Source: Methylomonas sp.
GTDB taxonomy: Bacteria > Pseudomonadota > Gammaproteobacteria > Methylococcales > Methylomonadaceae
NCBI GenBank assembly: GCA_026988155.1
Contig: JALSLW010000051.1
Span: 1 to 51,729 of the forward strand
Direction of reading: 5' to 3'
Length of the DNA: 51,729 nucleotides
The notes under the pieces were generated by a model. It saw only the letters and a list, made by a program, of their open reading frames with translations. It searched no databases and was not told the DNA's origin. The position numbers and the translations under genes are program-made. Shown piece after piece: positions 37,982 through 47,851 of this stretch (positions are counted from its first letter, which is position 1; each line of letters opens with the position of its first letter).

Positions 37982-39274
37982 ATGAATAATAAAATATCAC
38001 TTTGGTGGGCGTTATTACTTGGAATAGTTATGTTCCTCTTTACTGTCCAGCCATACTCCTTTAGATTTGGTGAGATACCTCTGCAAGTAGTGCTTGTGTG
38101 GTTTTTACTTTTTTGGCAGATTTTTATTAATTTTTCAAGCGTTATTCATGCTATAGGGCGATATAATAACATTCAAAAAGTTGTTATTGTTTTTATAGTA
38201 ATGATTTTTTCTGTGAAGCTTTTTTATGAAGAAGTAACATATACTGTTTTTTTTCAACTTTTTACAGGGATATCTCTTAGTATTTTAGCTATTATTGTAT
38301 CTGAAAATATCCAAAGACTTAAACTGGTGTTAAATTTTGTTTATTTAGCGTGTTTTTTAAGTGCGATTGTTTGTTTTCTCCAGTTTTTAGGGCTGGCAGA
38401 TTGGAGCTGGAATTATACAGCTTATTACAGTAGAAGAATGATTTTACCAACTGGACTTGAATATAATCCAGTAGCCCTAACATATAGTTTACTTAGCCCT
38501 AGTTTAATTTTACTAATAGGGTATTTTTATCAAAAGGCAAATCGAATTAAAGTTGAGATAATTCCAAGATTTTTTTCTTTTCCAATCTTAGCTTTGTTGT
38601 TGTTGAGTATGCTACTTAGCCAATCTAGATCAGGTGTTTTAGCAATTGTTGTTTGTGTTCTCTTGGTTATGGGTGTTTGCCACAAACTTAAAAGAAATTT
38701 TTTACCCTTATCAGCGGTTATTTCTATAGCAACTGTATTTATAATATTAATTATATTAAATAATAATATATTTGATGGCATAATAAATAAAACTGAGAAA
38801 GTAAAAAATGATATGCGAACGGCTGGAACTTGGGAAGTTTTTTATCCAGTGATTAGTAAATACCCTTTTGGGGTTCCTGAAAATGTTAGGAATATGGATG
38901 GCAAAAGTATTATAGGCGGTAATTCAACAAAAGAATATAAAGTCGCTATGAAAAAAACTGATGGCTATGATCCACACAATTTATTAATAACCACAGCTGT
39001 GTATTTTGGATTGCCGGCAGCTATTTTATTGTTTATTTTTTATTTGAATATTTTTTATGGCGCATTTAAACAAGTGTTTAGGTGGAAACTGGTCAATAAA
39101 TCCCATATTTATCACTTGATATTTTTAGCAGCAAACATCGCTATACTAATTCATGGGTGGTTTCATAATGCAAATATATTTTTTGGAGAGATGAGGTTAT
39201 GGTTTTGGCTTGGATTGCTTGTCAGCTATACATGGGGTTTAAAAATAAAGTTGTCGAATAACTTTTCTAATTAA
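37982..39274 (+). CDS. O-antigen ligase/polymerase-like membrane protein (Wzy_C)
   Basis: A 430-residue protein with about ten to twelve membrane helices and the PF04932 hallmarks: SQSRSGVLAI in mid-sequence and a large loop ending DPHNLLITTAVYFG, where the conserved histidine sits. The family includes WaaL ligases and some Wzy polymerases. As a separate Wzy is present, this may be a ligase that attaches the polymer to a lipid or protein acceptor, or a second polymerase. It is 5 bp after the DUF4091-type gene. Confidence 0.82.
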   Translation: MNNKISLWWALLLGIVMFLFTVQPYSFRFGEIPLQVVLVWFLLFWQIFINFSSVIHAIGRYNNIQKVVIVFIVMIFSVKLFYEEVTYTVFFQLFTGISLSILAIIVSENIQRLKLVLNFVYLACFLSAIVCFLQFLGLADWSWNYTAYYSRRMILPTGLEYNPVALTYSLLSPSLILLIGYFYQKANRIKVEIIPRFFSFPILALLLLSMLLSQSRSGVLAIVVCVLLVMGVCHKLKRNFLPLSAVISIATVFIILIILNNNIFDGIINKTEKVKNDMRTAGTWEVFYPVISKYPFGVPENVRNMDGKSIIGGNSTKEYKVAMKKTDGYDPHNLLITTAVYFGLPAAILLFIFYLNIFYGAFKQVFRWKLVNKSHIYHLIFLAANIAILIHGWFHNANIFFGEMRLWFWLGLLVSYTWGLKIKLSNNFSN

Positions 39275-39313
39275 ATATCAATTTTTTTATTGACCTAATT
39301 CTGAAGCATATAT

Positions 39314-40555
39314 ATGGCAAGTTTAAAAAAAAATATTGGAGCCAGTTTTGTTGGTAATGTAGTTTATGCATTTTCCCAATGGCTATTATTGATTGCCTTA
39401 GTAAAAATGGGGGGTGAAAGGGTTCTAGGTGTGTATGCCCTAGCTTTGGCTGTAGTAAGCCCTACTTTTGCATTGAGCAATATGAATTTGAGGGCAATAC
39501 AAGCTACAGATACAAGAGAATTCGTAAGTTTTGCCAGTTATACCCAATTTAGACAATTGTTTTCTCTAATTGCCATTTTAATCTGTGTATCTGTTGCGGC
39601 GGGGATGTATCGTAACAGGCTCGAAATCTGTTTAGCTATTATTTGTTTGGCTTTTTATAAGTTTTTTGAGTCGAAATCAGATTTAGTACATGGGTACTTG
39701 CAAAAAAGAGAGAAAATGAATTTGATTGCGCATTCAATAATGACTCGAGGAATTTCTAACGTTTTGGTCATTGCAATGGTGTACTATGTTACCCATAACT
39801 TGATTCAAGCATTGGTTGTGGCGATTTTTAAAAGCTGGGCAGTATATTTTTTTGTTGATGCTAGAAATTATCGGCGTCTTGATCTAAAGAGCAATCATGA
39901 AAATGAAGAATGTAAGGTTAAATCAGTTTCTCAACTATTTATTATTGCTTGGCCATTAGGCATCGTTGTATTTGCAAATACCTTGAATTTAAATATTCCC
40001 CGTTATTTTATTGCTGAGTACTATGGAGAAGCTATGGTGGGTGTTTTTGCATCTATTAGTTACTTTATCGTTGCCGGCTCTACTTTAGTTAATGCTATTG
40101 GGCAATCTGCTGTTCCTAGATTGGCAAAATATAGTAATACAGACTTTATGGCTTTTCGCAGTTTATCTAGAAAAATATTTTTATTAATTATTTTGGTGGG
40201 TATGATAGGCGTTTGGGTTGCTGAGTTTTTTGGTGATTTTATTTTACATCAAGTATACACCGCAAGCATAGCAAATTACTCTTCGTTATTTGTTCAAGTG
40301 ATGTGGGCGGGATTGATTATTTATGCTTCGGCCGCAATTGGATGTAGCTTAACGGCAGTTCGTGATTTTAAATTCCAGAGTGTATTAGCCGTGCTGAACA
40401 TGGCCGTAATGTTAACCAGTTCTTGGTGGCTGATAAATAATTATGGAATGCTTGGTGCTGCAGGTGCAATAGGCATAACTCATTTCGTTAAACTTATCGT
40501 TGTTTGGCTTCGTGTGCGTTATCTTACAAATCGTTTATCTACAGTTTCTACATAA
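39314..40555 (+). CDS. wzx: Lipid-linked repeat-unit flippase Wzx
   Basis: The 413-residue polytopic protein has about 12 helices and the sequence style of the polysaccharide-specific transport (PST/MOP) family, including an N-terminal [19 protein letters not shown] and a central [19 protein letters not shown]. It would move lipid-linked units across the inner membrane for Wzy. It is followed by a short gap to the acetyltransferase. Confidence 0.85.
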   Translation: MASLKKNIGASFVGNVVYAFSQWLLLIALVKMGGERVLGVYALALAVVSPTFALSNMNLRAIQATDTREFVSFASYTQFRQLFSLIAILICVSVAAGMYRNRLEICLAIICLAFYKFFESKSDLVHGYLQKREKMNLIAHSIMTRGISNVLVIAMVYYVTHNLIQALVVAIFKSWAVYFFVDARNYRRLDLKSNHENEECKVKSVSQLFIIAWPLGIVVFANTLNLNIPRYFIAEYYGEAMVGVFASISYFIVAGSTLVNAIGQSAVPRLAKYSNTDFMAFRSLSRKIFLLIILVGMIGVWVAEFFGDFILHQVYTASIANYSSLFVQVMWAGLIIYASAAIGCSLTAVRDFKFQSVLAVLNMAVMLTSSWWLINNYGMLGAAGAIGITHFVKLIVVWLRVRYLTNRLSTVST

Positions 40556-40571
40556 ACTAAAAGTACTATTT

Positions 40572-41099
40572 ATGAATTTTTTCAGAAGCCTATTTAATTT
40601 GTATCAAGCACGGCGGAACCCTGTTGCCTATGCTCGCAGTTTGGGTGTGGTTATTGGTAAAGATGCTCGTTTAATTAATATCAAACCCGGCGCAGGGACT
40701 TTTGGTTCTGAACCATATCTAATTAAACTGGGAAACCATGTGACAGTTACAGCTAATGTACAATTTGTCACTCATGACGGAGGTGTTTGGGTGTTCCGTC
40801 AGTCCGAGCCTGATATTGATGTGTTTGGTGAGATTGTTATTGGAAATAATGTGTTTATAGGTTATGGCGCTATTATTATGCCTGGGGTGCATGTGGGAGA
40901 TAATGTGGTCATCGGTGCTGGTGCGATTGTTACCAAAGATATACCTAATAATGTAGTAGTGGTTGGGGTACCAGCAAAAGTTGTTTTTTCTATGGATGAG
41001 TATCATAAATCAACTATGGAAAAATGTATTCGGATTAAGCACCTTTCTCCATTTGAAAAGAAACGGGTTCTTTTAAAAAAATATAGCAATAATGGTTAA
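40572..41099 (+). CDS. Left-handed beta-helix (hexapeptide) O-acetyltransferase
   Basis: From the ATG at 40572 the protein has 175 residues; the frame extends upstream into wzx but that part is not needed. The hexapeptide repeats ([36 protein letters not shown]) and the terminal [10 protein letters not shown] loop are typical of CysE/WbbJ-type acetyltransferases, and HDGG is a plausible catalytic histidine site. It likely adds acetyl groups to the repeat unit or precursor. It overlaps the next glycosyltransferase by 8 bp. Confidence 0.85.
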   Translation: MNFFRSLFNLYQARRNPVAYARSLGVVIGKDARLINIKPGAGTFGSEPYLIKLGNHVTVTANVQFVTHDGGVWVFRQSEPDIDVFGEIVIGNNVFIGYGAIIMPGVHVGDNVVIGAGAIVTKDIPNNVVVVGVPAKVVFSMDEYHKSTMEKCIRIKHLSPFEKKRVLLKKYSNNG

Positions 41100-42174
41100 A
41101 CCAATTAAAGTATTGCATGTGATTTACGCTTTATCGGGTGGTGGAGCAGAGCGGCAATTGCAATTGTTGCTGAAATACACGCATCCAAATACTATTCATG
41201 GCGTTTTGTGTGTAGAATCTAGATATGTTGAACTGGAAAACTTAAATGCTGAAGTTTTTTTACATCAGCGGCAGGGAAAATTCGATTTTGGTCTTTATTT
41301 AACTTGCTTTAAAACAATCAAGAGTTTTCAGCCTGATATCGTTCATTTATGGTTACCTGCTGTTATAACTATACCTGCGATGCTGTCCGCAGCATTACAG
41401 AATAAGCCTGTTATCTTCTCTTATAGGCGTAGAATGAGTTTTCATCGTTTTTTGTCTACGATTGAGTATATTTTTGCTTTATTTTTTGTTAAAAAAGTTA
41501 TATCAAATAATGAGGTGTCACAGTCGGTAAAATGTTATCAGCTGTTATATAGGTACAAAAGTGGCGTTACAATACCTAATGGACTGGATTTTTCCGTTAT
41601 ACAGAAAAAAATAAATCATCAAGTGAAAGTTGATAAACCTATAAGTATATTATTTGTGGGCCGACTTGTTCAAGAGAAAAATATCTTAAACTTAGTTAGA
41701 GCGTTGGCTCAAATCCCTGAAAATAAACAATGGACATTAGATATTTTTGGGGATGGTAATTTAAAGAAAGAAGCTTTGGATTTAGTTGGCCGGCAAGGGT
41801 TAGATAACCTGGTTTTTTTTCATGGTTTCGAAAAATCAATTTATTCAAAACTGGCCCAATGTGATTTGCTTTTAATGCCATCTAACACGGAAGGTATGCC
41901 AAATGTGCTAGTGGAAGCAATGGCAGCTAAAATACCTGTGGTAGCATCTAACATTTCTTCAATTGTTAATATTGTCGGCGATACTGGAGCTGTGATTCTT
42001 GTTGACCCTGAAAATGTTGAAAGCATTGCATATGGAATTTTGAATTATATGGATAATCAAAGTATTTATATTAAAAACACTTCTATTGGGCTGAATCTTG
42101 CTAAAAAGTTTGATGTCGAGATAATGTGTGAAAAATATAATGAAGAATATGAAACCCTGTTAAGGGATAATTAA
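41092..42174 (+). CDS. Family 4 glycosyltransferase (GT-B)
   Basis: The 360-residue GT-B retaining glycosyltransferase has an N-terminal acceptor domain with the SGGGAERQ loop, and a C-terminal donor domain (from about 185) with [12 protein letters not shown], the E-x7-E motif region [19 protein letters not shown], and the conserved PVVAS. Donor and acceptor cannot be told from sequence. Its start lies inside the end of the acetyltransferase gene. Confidence 0.86.
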   Translation: MVKPIKVLHVIYALSGGGAERQLQLLLKYTHPNTIHGVLCVESRYVELENLNAEVFLHQRQGKFDFGLYLTCFKTIKSFQPDIVHLWLPAVITIPAMLSAALQNKPVIFSYRRRMSFHRFLSTIEYIFALFFVKKVISNNEVSQSVKCYQLLYRYKSGVTIPNGLDFSVIQKKINHQVKVDKPISILFVGRLVQEKNILNLVRALAQIPENKQWTLDIFGDGNLKKEALDLVGRQGLDNLVFFHGFEKSIYSKLAQCDLLLMPSNTEGMPNVLVEAMAAKIPVVASNISSIVNIVGDTGAVILVDPENVESIAYGILNYMDNQSIYIKNTSIGLNLAKKFDVEIMCEKYNEEYETLLRDN

Positions 42175-42188
42175 TTTATAAAAAAGTC

Positions 42189-43337
42189 ATGAAGTTATTA
42201 ATCAATTTTCTACAATCTCATAGTGGCGGTGCTAGGTCGTATTTGAGAAATATATTACCTTTTGTCGGTAACTGGGCTGAGCATGATGAAATGGTTGTCT
42301 ATGTTTTACTGTATCAGCGGCAAATTGATGCTGATAAGATTGATGTTAATCAATTAAAATTTAAACTAATAATTATTGATAAAGTACCTAAGGTCTTTAA
42401 ACCACTAGCTGAACAGTATATTGTTCAGAAAACTATTAAGAAGTTCGAAATAGATACATTGTTTACACCTTACCAGATTGCGTTCTCTTTTTCCGGCGTT
42501 AAAACAGTGTCTATGCTGAGAAATATGGAGGCATTTTTACATTGGCAATATCCATCAACATTGAGAAATAGAATAAGAAATATTATTTTACAGGCCGTGT
42601 CAAAGTTAACCTTACAAAAATCGGATTTAATCATCGCTGTTTCCGATTTTGCCAAAGACTATATGGTTGATGAGTTGAATATTCCAGAAAGTAAGATTGT
42701 CAGAATTTATCATGGTCGCGATCAACGCTTTAGCCCGATAAAACACTCGAATGATGATTTGATATTAAAGCAGGTAAACCTTGAGAGTGGGTCGTATATT
42801 TTTACCAGTGGTTCTATCCTACCTTACCGGAAATTGGAAACTATTATTAAGGCATTTTCTTTATCTGCTGAAAATCATGATAGTACATTAATTGTTGCAG
42901 GTGATAGTAATGATGCAAAATATAAGGCACTTATTGCTGATGAGGTTAAACGTAGTGGGGTGATTGATAGAATTCATTTCTTGGGTTTTATTGATATTGA
43001 AAAAATCATAGTACTCTATCGTCATGCCCAATTATTTATTACGGCTACAGAAATAGAGGCTTGCCCAAATATTGCAATTGAAGCTATGGCATCATCTTGT
43101 CGTATTATTGCTTCTGATAAGTCACCGTTACCTGAAATGTTTCAAGATGGAGCTACTTATTTTAAAGCTGGAGAGTCACAAGACCTAGCCAATAAAATTA
43201 ATATTTTTTTTAGCTCTCCTCAGGGAATAATTTCTGATTTTGACATTAATAGATTTTTATGGAAATATTGTGCTGAAAATACCTATAAAGCAATTGTCCG
43301 ATTTGGTTTTGAGCAAAAAACATCATCACCAACATAA
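42189..43337 (+). CDS. Family 4 glycosyltransferase (GT-B)
   Basis: The 382-residue protein has the N-terminal HSGGARSYLRN loop, a linker with AVSDFAKDYMVDEL, and a C-terminal donor domain containing FTSGSILPYRKLE, FLGFIDIEKIIVLYRHA and the EIEACPNIAIEAMASS E-x7-E motif. Sequence style is of the mannosyl/rhamnosyl-type GT4 group, though the sugar is not assignable. The 64-bp gap before fnlA may hold nothing more than a spacer. Confidence 0.85.
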   Translation: MKLLINFLQSHSGGARSYLRNILPFVGNWAEHDEMVVYVLLYQRQIDADKIDVNQLKFKLIIIDKVPKVFKPLAEQYIVQKTIKKFEIDTLFTPYQIAFSFSGVKTVSMLRNMEAFLHWQYPSTLRNRIRNIILQAVSKLTLQKSDLIIAVSDFAKDYMVDELNIPESKIVRIYHGRDQRFSPIKHSNDDLILKQVNLESGSYIFTSGSILPYRKLETIIKAFSLSAENHDSTLIVAGDSNDAKYKALIADEVKRSGVIDRIHFLGFIDIEKIIVLYRHAQLFITATEIEACPNIAIEAMASSCRIIASDKSPLPEMFQDGATYFKAGESQDLANKINIFFSSPQGIISDFDINRFLWKYCAENTYKAIVRFGFEQKTSSPT

Positions 43338-43401
43338 TTACTTACTTTTTAACTTATGTTATTTTTATTAGGCTGGATAAATATTATTCAAAGGGAAAAT
43401 C

Positions 43402-44415
43402 ATGTTCAAAGATAAAATATTATTAATTACTGGGGGCACAGGCTCTTTTGGCAATACCGTATTGGACAAGTTCATTAATAGTGATATAGGCGAAATTCGC
43501 ATTTTCAGTCGAGATGAAAAAAAACAGCATGATATGCGACTTAAATACAGCAACGATAAAATTAAATTCCATATCGGTGATGTTCGTTCTTTTGATAGCA
43601 TTAATTCAGCAATGCGGGGGGTTGATTTTGTCTTTAGTGCCGCGGCTCTTAAACAGGTTCCTTCATGTGAGTTTTATCCAGTAGAGGCCGTAAGAACCAA
43701 TGTTCTGGGTACAGAAAACACCTTAAAAGCTGCGATTAATAATGGTGTTAAAAATGCTATTGTATTAAGTACAGATAAAGCAGTTTATCCTATAAATGCG
43801 ATGGGAATGAGTAAGGCTTTAATGGAAAAAGTAACTGTTGCTACTTCTCGTAACGTTCCAAAAAATGGACCTGTCATGTGTAATACTCGCTATGGCAATG
43901 TAATGGCTTCTCGTGGCTCCGTGATTCCATTGTTTGTTGAGCAAATTAAATCAGGGGAAGCATTGACTATCACTGACCCTGATATGACGCGGTTTATGAT
44001 GTCTTTACCTGAGGCAGTAGATTTAGTCCTGTTTGCTTTTAAAAATGGTAAGCAAGGAGATACTTTTGTGCAAAAAGCACCTGCAGCAACTATTCTTGTT
44101 CTTGCTAAGGCATTACAGAAAATATTCAATTCCAAAAATGAAATCCGTATTTTAGGAACTCGGCATGGTGAGAAGAAGCACGAAGCACTTTTAAGCAGGG
44201 AGGAGTATATTAAAGCGGATGATCTGGGTGGTTACTACAGAGTGTCAGCCGATACTAGGGATTTAAATTATGCTAAGTTTTTTGAAGAGGGTGAAGAAAA
44301 GCTTTCGATAGAACAAGATTATACCTCGGAAAATACTACTAGGTTAGATGTGGAGGGAATGATCGAAGCATTGATGAAGCTTGAATTTATAAAAAATGAA
44401 CTAAAAAAAGGATAA
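43402..44415 (+). CDS. fnlA: UDP-GlcNAc 4,6-dehydratase/3,5-epimerase (FnlA/WbjB)
   Basis: The 337-residue protein has GGTGSFG (11-17), the STDKAVYPINAMGMSK block in which Met134 stands where the SDR tyrosine is usual and Lys138 is kept, as in FlaA1/FnlA-type inverting dehydratases. It begins the conversion of UDP-GlcNAc to UDP-L-FucNAc. The C-terminal MEALMKLEF-type tail and the adjacency to fnlC and fnlB support FnlA rather than the flagellin PseB or the CapD branch. Confidence 0.87.
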   Translation: MFKDKILLITGGTGSFGNTVLDKFINSDIGEIRIFSRDEKKQHDMRLKYSNDKIKFHIGDVRSFDSINSAMRGVDFVFSAAALKQVPSCEFYPVEAVRTNVLGTENTLKAAINNGVKNAIVLSTDKAVYPINAMGMSKALMEKVTVATSRNVPKNGPVMCNTRYGNVMASRGSVIPLFVEQIKSGEALTITDPDMTRFMMSLPEAVDLVLFAFKNGKQGDTFVQKAPAATILVLAKALQKIFNSKNEIRILGTRHGEKKHEALLSREEYIKADDLGGYYRVSADTRDLNYAKFFEEGEEKLSIEQDYTSENTTRLDVEGMIEALMKLEFIKNELKKG

Positions 44416-44424
44416 GAGTTTCTG

Positions 44425-45540
44425 ATGAAAAAAATTATGACAATTGTAGGGACACGCCCAGAAATAATTAAATTAAGTCGTGTTATAGCAGAGTTAGAAA
44501 AATTTACAGATCATGTTCTTGTACATACGGGGCAGAATTATGATTATGAGCTAAATGAGGTTTTTTTTAATGAGATGGAAATTAGAAAGCCAGATCATTT
44601 TTTAAATGCGGCGGGTGATACACCTGCTGAAACCATTGGTAATGTAATTGCCAAGTCTGATTTAATTATGGAGCAAGTTAAACCAGATGCAATTTTGGTT
44701 TATGGGGATACTAATAGCTGCCTTTCCGTTGTTTCCGCTAAACGTAGAAAAATACCTGTATTTCATATGGAAGCAGGGAATAGGTGTTTTGATCAGCGAG
44801 TGCCTGAAGAAATAAACCGTAAAATTGTGGATCATCTAAGCGATATTAATATGACGCTTACGGAGCATGCTAGGCGTTATTTGATGGATGAAGGTATAGG
44901 TGCTGAAACCATTATAAAGACAGGATCTTCTATGCGAGAGGTACTTGCGTTTTATAGTGATAAAATTGAAGCGTCTAATGTGCTGGAGAGACTGCAGTTA
45001 AAACAGAAAGATTTCTTTATTGTAAGTGCACATCGTGAAGAGAATGTGGATTCTGAAGAAAATTTTAATGACCTTTTGGATTCTTTAAATACGCTGGCTA
45101 AGACTTATGGTAAAAGAATTATTGTTTCGACTCATCCACGTACTCGAAAAAAACTTGAGGGACTGGGAGCTAAAGAATTTCATACCTTGATTGAATTTAT
45201 GAAACCCCTAGGTTTTTTTGACTACATCTATTTGCAGAAAAATGCTTTTTGTGCAATTTCTGATAGCGGTACTATTACTGAAGAATCATCAATTCTAGGT
45301 TTTCCTGCCATTACCATTCGTCAAGCACACGAGCGCCCAGAAGGGATGGATGAGGGTACGTTAATTATGGCTGGATTAAAAAGCAGAGATATTTTAAATG
45401 CTATCGAAATTGTAACTGATCAAAAGCAGAAGAGTCATATTGTAAAAGATTATGATGTTGATAATGTGTCTCAGAAGGTAGTAAGAATTATCCTTAGTTA
45501 TACCGATTATATAAAACGGACTATTTGGAAAGAGTATTAA
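44425..45540 (+). CDS. fnlC: UDP-N-acetyl sugar 2-epimerase (FnlC/WbjD)
   Basis: The 371-residue WecB-like epimerase has TIVGTRPEIIKLSRVI near its N-terminus, VHTGQNYDYELNEVFF, VYGDTNSCLS, HMEAGNRCFDQRVPEEINR and the SDSGTITEESSILG motif. WecB itself acts on UDP-GlcNAc, but position between fnlA and fnlB shows it as FnlC, which makes UDP-L-FucNAc from UDP-2-acetamido-2,6-dideoxy-L-talose. The gene is 9 bp behind fnlA and 1 bp before fnlB. Confidence 0.88.
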   Translation: MKKIMTIVGTRPEIIKLSRVIAELEKFTDHVLVHTGQNYDYELNEVFFNEMEIRKPDHFLNAAGDTPAETIGNVIAKSDLIMEQVKPDAILVYGDTNSCLSVVSAKRRKIPVFHMEAGNRCFDQRVPEEINRKIVDHLSDINMTLTEHARRYLMDEGIGAETIIKTGSSMREVLAFYSDKIEASNVLERLQLKQKDFFIVSAHREENVDSEENFNDLLDSLNTLAKTYGKRIIVSTHPRTRKKLEGLGAKEFHTLIEFMKPLGFFDYIYLQKNAFCAISDSGTITEESSILGFPAITIRQAHERPEGMDEGTLIMAGLKSRDILNAIEIVTDQKQKSHIVKDYDVDNVSQKVVRIILSYTDYIKRTIWKEY

Positions 45541-45541
45541 T

Positions 45542-46396
45542 ATGAAAAAAGTTGTTGTTTTAGGCTGTGCAGGCATGGCTGGACATATTATGGCTGAACA
45601 TTTTAATTGTATTGAAGGTTATAGCGTTCTAGGAGTGGCTCGAGGAGAGGGTAAGTATGTTACAGATAAACTGGATGTTTCCGATTTTTCTGCCTTACAA
45701 AAATATCTTGAAAAAACTAAGCCTAATTTCGTTATCAACTGTATTGGGGTTTTAGTCGGTCAGTCTTCTAATGATATTTGTACTGCAATTCAAATGAATA
45801 GCTATTTGCCTCATTTTCTTTCAAAACTTGGCAGGTCGGAGGGGTTTAAATTAATTCATATCAGTACTGATTGTGTTTTTTCTGGAAAAGACGGGCAATA
45901 CCAGGAGAGTTCGTTTAAAGATGGGGATGATAACTATGCAAGAACGAAAGCTTTAGGTGAAATTGATAATGGTAGAGATTTGACTATACGGACATCAATC
46001 ATTGGGCCTGAATTAAAAACAGATGGTACAGGGTTATTAAACTGGTTTTTAAAACAGCATGCTGAAATAAAAGGATATACCGAAGCTTATTGGTCTGGAG
46101 TTACAACCTTGGAGCTTGCAAAAGCAACCGGTGAATTAATTAGCCAAAATATTGTAGGCATCTATCAGCTTTGTCCTGCAGAAAAAATATCAAAATATGA
46201 TCTGTTAATACTTTTTTCTAAGGTATGGGATAGAGGAATCAATGTGGTTCCTTTTGAGGGATATAAGGTGGATAAAAGCCTAACTTGTACTAGAAGTGAT
46301 TTTGACTATAGTGTGCCAGGTTATGAGGCTATGTTAGAGCAACTGCAAGTTTGGATGAAATCTCACCCTGAGCAATACAAACATTATCAACTATAG
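45542..46396 (+). CDS. fnlB: UDP-4-keto-sugar reductase (FnlB/WbjC)
   Basis: The 284-residue SDR resembles RmlD: GCAGMAG nucleotide loop (8-14), HISTDCVFSGKDGQY, the active-site NYARTK, and LTIRTSIIGPE. It reduces the 4-keto intermediate of the FucNAc route. In E. coli O26 and Pseudomonas O11 the order is fnlA-fnlB-fnlC; here the last two are swapped (A-C-B). Confidence 0.87.
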   Translation: MKKVVVLGCAGMAGHIMAEHFNCIEGYSVLGVARGEGKYVTDKLDVSDFSALQKYLEKTKPNFVINCIGVLVGQSSNDICTAIQMNSYLPHFLSKLGRSEGFKLIHISTDCVFSGKDGQYQESSFKDGDDNYARTKALGEIDNGRDLTIRTSIIGPELKTDGTGLLNWFLKQHAEIKGYTEAYWSGVTTLELAKATGELISQNIVGIYQLCPAEKISKYDLLILFSKVWDRGINVVPFEGYKVDKSLTCTRSDFDYSVPGYEAMLEQLQVWMKSHPEQYKHYQL

Positions 46397-46399
46397 ATT

Positions 46400-47599
46400 A
46401 TGAAATTATTACTTGTTGTTGATGATTATTTGCCTAGAAGCATTAAAGTGGCCGCAAGGATGATGCATGATCTTGCTTTAGAATTGAAATCGCAAGGGCA
46501 TCAAGTTTCTGTTTGTACGCCTGATGATAGTTTGAATGAAAGTTATACTATTGATGATTTTGAGGGTATTCAGGTTTTACGTTTTAAATCTGGGTCGATT
46601 AAAAATGTTTCAAAAGTTAAGCGGGCAATTAATGAGACGCTATTATCATTTAGAGCTTGGAAAAGCTTAAAGGATCACTTTAGAAGAAATAATTTTGATA
46701 TTATTATTTATTATTCACCTACCATTTTTTTTGGATTTTTAGTTAATAAATTAAAGAAACTTTGGAATGCCAGGTCTTACTTAGTTTTACGAGATATATT
46801 TCCACAGTGGGTAGTTGATAATGGCTTAATGAGTAACAAATCTCCAATATACCTCTATTTTAAATTGTTCGAGTTTATTAATTACTCTGCCGCTGATGTA
46901 ATAGGTGTCCAATCGCCATCAAATAAAATATATTTTCAAACGAATGAAAAATTCAAGCACAAGCTTGATGTTTTATATAACTGGTCTTCAGTTGATAAAG
47001 AAAAAGTGAGTCCTGGTTTTTATCGTGAAAAGTTTGGATTGAATGACAAGATCGTTTTTTTTTATGGTGGAAATATTGGTCATGCTCAGGACATGATGAA
47101 TTTGGTTAGGCTAGCAGAATCCTTAGAAAGTTACCCCGATGTTCATTTTTTATTTGTGGGTAGGGGGGATGAAGTCGAGATGATTGAAAAATATATTATA
47201 GAAAAAGGTCTTAATAAAATTAGCTGTTTGCCTTCAGTAAACCAAAACGAATATCAACAGATGTTATCTGAGTTTGATATAGGTCTTTTCAGTCTTCATA
47301 AAGATCATAAGACACATAACTTTCCTGGGAAGTTGCTGGGATATATGAAGCACTCAATGCCAATATTAGGGAGTGTAAATAAAAATAATGATTTACAGAC
47401 CATGATTAACGATGCTTGTGCAGGGTTTGTTTCTGAAAATGGTGATGATGAGTTGTTGGCAAATAATGCTATCCAATTAATAAAGTCTATTAAGTTACGA
47501 CGAAAAATGGGAGATAATGCCTATAAGCTATTGAACTATAATTTTTCTGTGTCTTCCGCAGTTCATAAACTTATTGAGGGCAAGCTTTCTGCAAAATAG
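46400..47599 (+). CDS. wbuB: Glycosyltransferase WbuB/WbjE-like, predicted L-FucNAc transferase
   Basis: The 399-residue GT4 protein has an N-terminal LVVDDYLPRSIKVAARMMHDLALEL segment split around the nucleotide loop, the LRDIFPQWVVDNGLM motif characteristic of WbuB proteins, and a C-terminal donor domain with VFFYGGNIGHAQDM and HNFPGKLLGYMKH. In E. coli O26 and Pseudomonas O11 the same protein directly follows the fnl genes and transfers L-FucNAc. It is 3 bp behind fnlB and ends the polysaccharide locus. Confidence 0.8.
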   Translation: MKLLLVVDDYLPRSIKVAARMMHDLALELKSQGHQVSVCTPDDSLNESYTIDDFEGIQVLRFKSGSIKNVSKVKRAINETLLSFRAWKSLKDHFRRNNFDIIIYYSPTIFFGFLVNKLKKLWNARSYLVLRDIFPQWVVDNGLMSNKSPIYLYFKLFEFINYSAADVIGVQSPSNKIYFQTNEKFKHKLDVLYNWSSVDKEKVSPGFYREKFGLNDKIVFFYGGNIGHAQDMMNLVRLAESLESYPDVHFLFVGRGDEVEMIEKYIIEKGLNKISCLPSVNQNEYQQMLSEFDIGLFSLHKDHKTHNFPGKLLGYMKHSMPILGSVNKNNDLQTMINDACAGFVSENGDDELLANNAIQLIKSIKLRRKMGDNAYKLLNYNFSVSSAVHKLIEGKLSAK

Positions 47600-47748
47600 T
47601 ACATTATGTAGATTAAATGAAAAAACAAAGCATATAGCTTGTAAGTCTTTCTTTTGGGATAAAGACAATAATCAATGAGTTAGTTTATTGTTGTGCAGGG
47701 TGTTTAATATATTGCGATATTCTTATACTCACTACCTCCATTATTTTT

Positions 47749-47773
47749 GATAAGAGCGAAGAGCTTTCTTATC
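47749..47773. terminator. Weak hairpin between wbuB and the DUF1501 gene
   Basis: GATAAGA (47749-47755) pairs with TCTTATC (47767-47773) over an 11-nt loop. It lies between convergent genes, so a terminator role is possible, but the stem is AT-rich and no T-run follows directly. The rest of 47600-47851 shows nothing more. Confidence 0.3.
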
Positions 47774-47851
47774 TCACTCAAAGTGTAAGGTAGTAAGTGT
47801 GATATTAAATTGTCAAACTAATTTTCCCAGTCCTTAAGAAAATTTCTTTTG

